From positions 1 through 9,446 of the forward strand of contig VBOS01000474.1 in assembly GCA_005893185.1 (NCBI GenBank): a stretch of DNA of 9,446 nucleotides, read 5' to 3'. Below, piece by piece: positions 6,382 to 9,446 of this stretch; the first letter of the stretch is position 1, and every line of letters begins with the position of its first letter. Source of the stretch: Candidatus Eiseniibacteriota bacterium (lineage in GTDB: Bacteria > Eisenbacteria > RBG-16-71-46). The notes beneath the pieces were generated by a model. The model searched no databases. It worked only from the letters and a program-made list of their open reading frames with translations, and was not told the DNA's origin. Both the position numbers and the translations under genes were made by a program.

Positions 6382-6788
6382 CACGGGCTCTGGGGCCGCG
6401 CCGGCGGCTCGGTGACGATGCCGAGCGAAGCAACTCCCGAGCGCCGCAGGCGCGAGATCAGCTCGACGATCATGCCGTAGGGCACGCGCTGGTCGGCCTT
6501 CAGGAACACGGGCCGCCGCGCGGCCCCGGCGCGGGCCAGGGCGTCCTCGAGCTTGTCGAAGGGCACGACCGAATTCCCCACCGCGATCTTCTGGTCGGCG
6601 CGGACGGTCACGATCAGGCCCTCCCGCACGTCGAGCCCGCGGGCGGCGACCTTGGGCAGGTCGATCTCGAAGCCGCCCTGGAGGAACGGCGCCGTCACCA
6701 TGAAGATGATGAGCAGCACCAGCACAACGTCGACGAGCGGCGTGACGTTGATCTCGGCCATCGGCCGCCGGAACGACGTCTCTTTCAC
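6381..6788 (-). CDS. tolR: Tol-Pal motor subunit TolR (ExbD/TolR family)
   Basis: A 135-residue inner-membrane protein. 'MAEINVTPLVDVVLVLLIIF' (10-29) is the hallmark of ExbD/TolR: a short cytosolic start, then one membrane helix with the proton-pathway aspartate (D20). The periplasmic domain runs from about 40 to 125, with 'IDLPKVAARG', 'VTVRADQKIAVGN', 'RRPVFLKADQRVPYG' and 'VIEL'-type helix 'IVELISRLRRSG'. Length is normal for the family. The start is the GTG at 6788, which overlaps the tolQ stop by 4 nt (GTGA) with a GGGGAG upstream. The open frame extends much further upstream (to about 7214), but that part overlaps tolQ and has no TolR similarity. The gene looks intact although its partner tolQ is not. 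Confidence 0.94.
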   Translation of the reverse strand: MKETSFRRPMAEINVTPLVDVVLVLLIIFMVTAPFLQGGFEIDLPKVAARGLDVREGLIVTVRADQKIAVGNSVVPFDKLEDALARAGAARRPVFLKADQRVPYGMIVELISRLRRSGVASLGIVTEPPARPQSP

Positions 6789-7447
6789 GACGGTCCGCTC
6801 CCCGGGCGGCGGTCGAGGAACTCGCTCGTGAACTGCTGCGTGCCCTGGGACAGCTCCCGCAGGCGGCCCAGGCAGTGGTTGTAGCCCACCACCGCCGGGA
6901 TCGCGGCCCCCAGCCCCGCCACAGTTGCGATCAAGGCTTCGGCGATGCCCGGGGCCACGACCACCAGGGATGCCGACCCCTGGGCGCCGATGTTGAGGAA
7001 CGCGCTCATCACCGGCGTCCTTCAATGTGAAATTCAGATTCGCCGGCTTGGCGTCCGCGGGACAGGTCAACTGCGGTTCGGCGAGCGACGATCCCTCGCC
7101 TTGGCCGCCGCGGGGTGCGATGCGTCGGGCCTGAGCTGGTCCAGCGTGCTCTGGCCGGCGAGCGCGACACGGGCCAGCAGGCTCTCCGGGTGCTGGTCGC
7201 AGAGCAGCCGGCAATCCGCGCCCGGCGCCAGCTTGCGGAAGGACACGAGGAACGCCCGATCGGCCTTTTCCACACGGGAATAGAGCCTCAAGCGATCACC
7301 GATCACCGCCCAGGACCAGATCGAGACGCCGAACAGCAGCAGCAGGATGCCCTTGGCGAACAACCCCGCATGGAGAACGAGGGACCAGATCGAGGCCCGC
7401 ACGTTCCCGCCCTGAAGGATCACAGCGGCTGGAATCATCGGCTTCAC
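6785..7447 (-). pseudogene. tolQ: tolQ (ExbB/TolQ family), interrupted: middle segment with TM2 replaced
   Basis: TolQ is the MotA-like proton-channel subunit of the Tol motor, with three membrane helices. The N-terminal part (7447 or 7438 down to about 7100) is well preserved: TM1 'GILLLLFGVSIWSWAVIGDR', then 'RAFLVSFRKLAPGADC' and 'HPESLLARVALAGQ'. The C-terminal part (7012-6785) is also well preserved: 'MSAFLNIGAQGSASLVVVAP' and TM3 'GIAEALIATVAGLGAAIPAV', ending at the tolR start. Both parts are in the same frame. Between them, about 30 codons contain stops at 7067-7069 and two more before 7013, and the expected TM2 stretch ('FLATT....PFIGLFGTVWGV') is missing. Total span is 221 codons, near the normal 220-235, so this looks like replacement rather than simple insertion. 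The start is the GTG at 7447 or, with better GGAG spacing, the ATG at 7438. A sequencing or assembly error is a serious alternative to true inactivation. Confidence 0.85.
7017..7091 (-). other. Foreign-looking coding fragment inside tolQ, resembling the N-terminus of a TlpA-type protein
   Basis: In the frame that is not used by tolQ, the replaced middle of tolQ reads SSLAEPQLT followed by 'CPADAKPANLNFTLKD'. This looks like the end of a signal peptide and the start of a mature TlpA/ResA-family redoxin, where 'A..NFTLKD..G' typically precedes 'V.LSD.KGKVVLLNFWATWC'. No catalytic part is present; the frame runs straight into tolQ C-terminal sequence. It is not a copy of the thioredoxin gene at 7753-8253, whose matching text is 'APTFAIRGLDGRTVKLSDF'. 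Recognition rests on about 16 residues and is tentative. Confidence 0.45.
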
Positions 7448-7752
7448 GCTCCATGTGAAGTCGGCCCGGCGCCATCGGCCGGGCGTCCCTGGGGAGTGTT
7501 AGGAGACTGCAAGCTGGAATTTCGCCACGCTAGCACATGGACAAACGGAGCCTCAAGCGAAAGTGGCAGGGAATGCGGGTCCGACGGCATGTCGGGGGCG
7601 CAGTGGATCGAATCGATGGGAAGTCAAAAGCCTGCAAAAACGACGGCCGCGCTCTCGCCGCGCGAGGGCTCAAGGGTTACACTGGACCCGTCGCACTGTA
7701 TGTCACGGAAGCTTTGGGCCATCCCCCTGGCCATGGACTGAGGTTTTTCTCT
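7448..7752. promoter_or_regulatory. Divergent intergenic region between tolQ and the exported thioredoxin gene
   Basis: About 305 bp without a convincing gene; it must hold the promoters for the Tol-Pal operon (minus) and for the redoxin gene (plus). An open plus frame runs through most of it (from 7537) in phase with the redoxin, but its residues are basic and unlike any known N-terminus, so I treat it as non-coding. A 7-bp inverted repeat GCCCGGC/GCCGGGC (7464-7470 and 7478-7484) lies just upstream of tolQ and could be a leader hairpin or an operator. 7677-7682 TTACAC with TATGTC after 16 nt (7699-7704) is a weak sigma-70-like pair for the plus gene. No site is certain. Confidence 0.45.
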
Positions 7753-8253
7753 TTGCTCGCACATCGTCGCATGGTCGGGATCGTTGCCGCTCTCGCGCTG
7801 CTCGTGGTCGCGCCGTCGCGCCCCGCTTTCGCGGGCGGCAGCGCCCCGCCCGCTCCCACCTTCGCCATCCGTGGCCTCGATGGTCGCACCGTGAAGCTCT
7901 CCGATTTCAAGGGCAAGGTCGTCGTGCTCGACTTCTGGGCCACGTGGTGCGGACCGTGCCGCGCGAGCCTCCCCCACCTCAACGAAGTGCAGGGACGCTT
8001 CGCGGGCCAGGGCCTCGTCGTGGTCGGCATCTCCGTGGACGACACCGAGCCCCAGGTCGTACGCCACTTCGTCGACCGGCTCGGTCTCAAGTTCCGCATG
8101 GCAATGGCGGACGAGAGGGTGCTCGATCTCTACGGCCCGATCCGCACCATCCCCACCACCTTCTTCATCAATCGCCGCGGCGAGGTGGTCCGGCGCGTGG
8201 TGGGCTACATCGACAGCGAGACCCTCGAAAGCTACGTGCGGGAGCTCTTCTAG
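7753..8253 (+). CDS. Exported TlpA/ResA-type thioredoxin-like protein
   Basis: A 166-residue thiol-disulfide oxidoreductase of the TlpA/ResA/AhpC-TSA group, expected in the periplasm. The signal peptide spans about 1-27 ('VGIVAALALLVVAPSRPAFA'), then the redoxin fold: 'FAIRGLDGRTVKLSDFKGK', active site 'WCGPC' with cysteines 66 and 69 in 'DFWATWCGPCR', 'GLVVVGISVDD', the cis-proline loop 'IRTIPTTFFI' (Pro134) and 'RRGEVVRRVVGY'. I choose the TTG at 7753: TGAGG lies about 9 nt upstream and the start adds HRR in front of the hydrophobic core. The ATG at 7771 has no ribosome-binding site and no positive n-region; a longer frame from 7537 is unlikely. It probably reduces or exchanges disulfides in exported proteins. 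The convergent neighbour is an eight-cysteine secreted protein, a possible but unproven client. Confidence 0.92.
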   Translation: MLAHRRMVGIVAALALLVVAPSRPAFAGGSAPPAPTFAIRGLDGRTVKLSDFKGKVVVLDFWATWCGPCRASLPHLNEVQGRFAGQGLVVVGISVDDTEPQVVRHFVDRLGLKFRMAMADERVLDLYGPIRTIPTTFFINRRGEVVRRVVGYIDSETLESYVRELF

Positions 8254-8303
8254 CGCCTCGGAGCCGGGAGCACCGCTCGCATGAAGGGGCGCCCCGGAAC
8301 GGG
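8254..8303. other. Short convergent intergenic gap
   Basis: Fifty bases between two converging stop codons. It contains a GGGGCGCCCC palindrome (8286-8295), which has no loop, and GAGCCGGG right after the redoxin stop without a partner arm. I see no clear bidirectional terminator. Confidence 0.4.
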
Positions 8304-8918
8304 TCAGCGGTAGATGAGCTTGAGCCGACCCCAGGTCGCGTCGCGTGTCGGAGTCGGATCGCCGATGAACTCGACCGGGATCGTCGTCGAGGTCCCGCTC
8401 CCGCTCGGCGGGCCCACCAGGAAGAATTGAAGAAACCCGGTGACTTGCGCCTGGGTGCGATCCAGCCCGATGAATTGGATCAGCGGAACGTTGCCCACGC
8501 GAGACCCATTCCCGGTGTACGCGGCGCGGCAGATGGCGGAGCGCGGATCGGTGTCGTTCGCGATGCGTTGGTTGAGCCCCGCAACCAACGTGGCGATGTT
8601 GGTCCCCGTGAGCGTTGGGATCAACTGAGCGCTCGAGACGCAGCAGGAGTAGCCGCTCGCCGCCGCGCACTGGAGGAGCGGGATCCCCGTCTGCCCCGCG
8701 CACACGCCGCTCGCGCACGACGGATACGAGAGCAGGATGTAGTTCCCGTCGGGTCCGAGGGCAGCGCCGAGCTTGAGGTTGAAGTGTCGCGAGCAACCGA
8801 AAGTGAAGCCGCCGGCCGGGGCCAGGAGGCCCATCGGGACGAGCCGGTTGCAGACATCCTGGGCACGGGCGGCGAACGGCACGGCGAGGAGGGCGACCGT
8901 CAGCGTCAGCCGACGCAT
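8304..8918 (-). CDS. Secreted cysteine-rich protein resembling the C-terminal region of TadG-like Flp pilus proteins
   Basis: About 204 residues from the ATG at 8918, with a clear signal peptide ('RRLTLTVALLAVPFAARA', cleavage before QDVC). The ATG at 8930 and GTG at 8939 are possible longer starts; none has a good Shine-Dalgarno. The mature part has eight cysteines, including 'PSCASGVC' and 'GYSCC', enough for four disulfides. The order 'GPDGNYILL', cysteine cluster, 'TLTGTNIATLVAGLNQRI', 'AYTGNGSRVGNVPLIQF', 'AQVTGFLQFFLVG' resembles the segment after the von Willebrand-type domain in TadE/TadG-like pilus assembly proteins ('PGN....', 'G....GL...I', 'VV.VP..', 'V.GFA.FFL'). Here that segment stands alone, without the TadG membrane helix or vWA domain, and no tad genes are visible nearby. 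The homology is my pattern reading and needs a profile search. Convergent with the thioredoxin gene. Confidence 0.7.
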   Translation of the reverse strand: MRRLTLTVALLAVPFAARAQDVCNRLVPMGLLAPAGGFTFGCSRHFNLKLGAALGPDGNYILLSYPSCASGVCAGQTGIPLLQCAAASGYSCCVSSAQLIPTLTGTNIATLVAGLNQRIANDTDPRSAICRAAYTGNGSRVGNVPLIQFIGLDRTQAQVTGFLQFFLVGPPSGSGTSTTIPVEFIGDPTPTRDATWGRLKLIYR

Positions 8919-8939
8919 TGAAGTGATCATTCGAGACAC

Positions 8940-9314
8940 CGTGGGTGGGCGAGGTGAGATGACCGATGGTGGAATTCTACCCAGCTTGGATGTCGCCGCT
9001 CAAGGGGCCGAATCGGCGGAATCGACCCGAATGGCGCGGCGCCGTCGCCCTTGCTTCACAGTGCGTCCTTTCGGGAAGGTCACGGGCGAGATCCAGGCCG
9101 GCACCACGGTCAACGTGCTCATGGGCCTGTGGCAGCGGCTCGGGGTGAAGGACGAGGCCAAGGCTCTGGAGGCGTGTGTCGTGCCCAGGTGGCTATCCCC
9201 CCATCCGTATCGATAGCTTAACGTTACCGGAAGCGCAGGCCACTGCCTCGCCCATCTGTCTGAAATCCGTCGAGGCATCGTAGTAACGTGTGGCGGCGCG
9301 GTTCTGCAACGCGG
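8940..9314. other. Gene-poor region between two minus-strand genes
   Basis: Apart from the doubtful ORF at 8959-9216, I see no gene here. The part from about 9195 to 9315 is less GC-rich than its surroundings and has short AT-containing stretches such as TATCGATA and TTAACGTTA. The promoter of the cysteine-rich secreted protein should lie in the left part, but no convincing -35/-10 pair stands out, nor a clear terminator for the gene ending at 9315. Confidence 0.4.
8959..9216 (+). CDS. Doubtful small ORF of unknown function (85 aa)
   Basis: An ATG at 8959, with GAGGTGAG directly upstream, opens an 85-codon frame in an otherwise gene-poor gap. I do not recognise the product. The first third is nondescript and followed by a basic 'ARRRRPCF'. 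From 9061 to about 9171 the text ('VRPFGKVTGEIQAGTTVNVL', then 'MGLWQRLGVKDEAKALEA') uses almost only codons ending in G or C and looks like real coding sequence, possibly the remnant of a larger gene. No signal peptide or membrane helix is seen. It may be a short true gene, a decayed fragment, or chance in GC-rich DNA. Confidence 0.25.
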   Translation: MTDGGILPSLDVAAQGAESAESTRMARRRRPCFTVRPFGKVTGEIQAGTTVNVLMGLWQRLGVKDEAKALEACVVPRWLSPHPYR

Positions 9315-9446
9315 CTAACGAACGATTGAGACTCTGGACACGCGGGACAGTCCCGACTGCGTGAGACGCACGAAGAGAATGCCGGGCGGCAGTTGCCGCG
9401 CGTTTGCGATGTTCAGCACGTGACGCCCCGGGCCGCTTGTTCCCAC
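9315..9446 (-). CDS. C-terminal end of a secreted protein with a FlgD-Ig/type IX-like sorting domain (cut by window edge)
   Basis: The minus strand from the right edge is open for 43 residues to a TAG at 9315-9317. The text 'GRHVLNIANARQLPPGILFV' followed by RLTQSGLSRVSRVSIVR fits the last strands of the Ig-like C-terminal domain seen in FCB-group secreted proteins, with the pattern 'GRH.....A..LP.G.Y.VRL...G....R.V.VR' (annotated as FlgD_ig or T9SS type A sorting domain). Such domains direct export and surface attachment in Bacteroidetes, and related tails are abundant in Eisenbacteria-like genomes. The body of the protein is outside the window, so its function is unknown. It has no start codon in the window. 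Confidence 0.72.
   Translation of the reverse strand: MGTSGPGRHVLNIANARQLPPGILFVRLTQSGLSRVSRVSIVR

Noticed and set aside
6789..7214. Long N-terminal extension of TolR
   Set aside because: It overlaps the conserved C-terminal part of tolQ in another frame; TolR similarity begins at the GTG at 6788. Only the short stretch at 7017-7091 looks coding in this frame.
7537..7752. Upstream extension of the thioredoxin gene
   Set aside because: Seventy-two basic residues before a signal peptide would be abnormal; a better start with Shine-Dalgarno exists at 7753.
8286..8295. GGGGCGCCCC as a bidirectional terminator
   Set aside because: The palindrome leaves no loop and is not followed by T-runs on either strand.
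7624..8796. 390-codon minus-strand open frame opposite the thioredoxin gene
   Set aside because: Antisense shadow, rich in His/Arg/Glu as expected from reversed GC-rich codons.
7563..8921. 452-codon plus-strand open frame over the thioredoxin gene and the cysteine-rich gene
   Set aside because: Basic, low-complexity text with no domains; both overlapping genes have signal peptides and recognisable motifs in other frames.
9338..9352. CGGGAC/GTCCCG inverted repeat near the right edge
   Set aside because: It lies inside the coding end of the sorting-domain protein, has a one-base loop, and is explained by codon choice.
1..9446. CRISPR arrays, tRNA or rRNA genes, insertion sequences, attachment sites
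   Set aside because: No regularly spaced repeats, cloverleaf-like sequence with conserved T-loop, rRNA core motifs, transposase text or flanking inverted repeats were found by reading both strands.

Overview
This is a GC-rich bacterial window carrying the envelope genes of a Gram-negative (diderm) organism. The core is a Tol-Pal operon read on the minus strand. The right edge holds the end of a protein with a C-terminal sorting-type domain, ending in a pattern like 'GRH..L......LP.G...VRL.Q.G......V..VR'. Such tails are common in FCB-superphylum lineages, including Candidatus Eisenbacteria-like genomes. That placement is an inference from style, not proof of taxonomy.

Layout, right to left along the minus strand. 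At 9315-9446 is the C-terminal end of a secreted protein. 8940-9314 is gene-poor, with one doubtful small plus-strand ORF (8959-9216). 8304-8939 encodes a secreted, cysteine-rich protein resembling the C-terminal part of TadG-like Flp pilus proteins. Convergent to it, on the plus strand, is an exported TlpA/ResA-type thioredoxin (7753-8253). A 305-bp divergent intergenic region separates that gene from the Tol-Pal operon.

The operon runs tolQ (7447-6785), tolR (6788-6381), a TonB/TolA-like gene (6381-5722), tolB (5725-4406), pal (4409-3924), cpoB/ybgF (3924-3094) and a single-POTRA Omp85/BamA-like outer-membrane protein (3125-1461). Nearly every junction is a 1-4 nt start/stop overlap, so the genes are probably translationally coupled. 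Three further minus-strand genes follow: an adenosine-specific kinase family protein (1377-895), a glyoxalase II-like metallo-beta-lactamase hydrolase (815-171), and a gamma-carbonic-anhydrase-type hexapeptide protein cut by the left edge (174-1). Both gaps flanking the kinase gene hold a perfect 8-bp inverted repeat.

Together the Tol genes would form the inner-membrane motor (TolQ-TolR), the trans-envelope linker (TonB/TolA-like), the periplasmic propeller (TolB), the peptidoglycan-binding lipoprotein (Pal) and its TPR partner (CpoB). The main surprise is that tolQ is not intact. Its N-terminal and C-terminal parts are both well preserved and in the same frame, but the middle, which should encode TM2 and the 'GLFGTVWG' region, is replaced by about 90 nt. 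That stretch has three in-frame stops. In another frame it reads like the N-terminus of an unrelated TlpA-type protein. This is either a real disruptive replacement or an assembly chimera. Apart from this, I see no clearly new multi-gene system; no CRISPR array, rRNA, tRNA or intact mobile element is visible.
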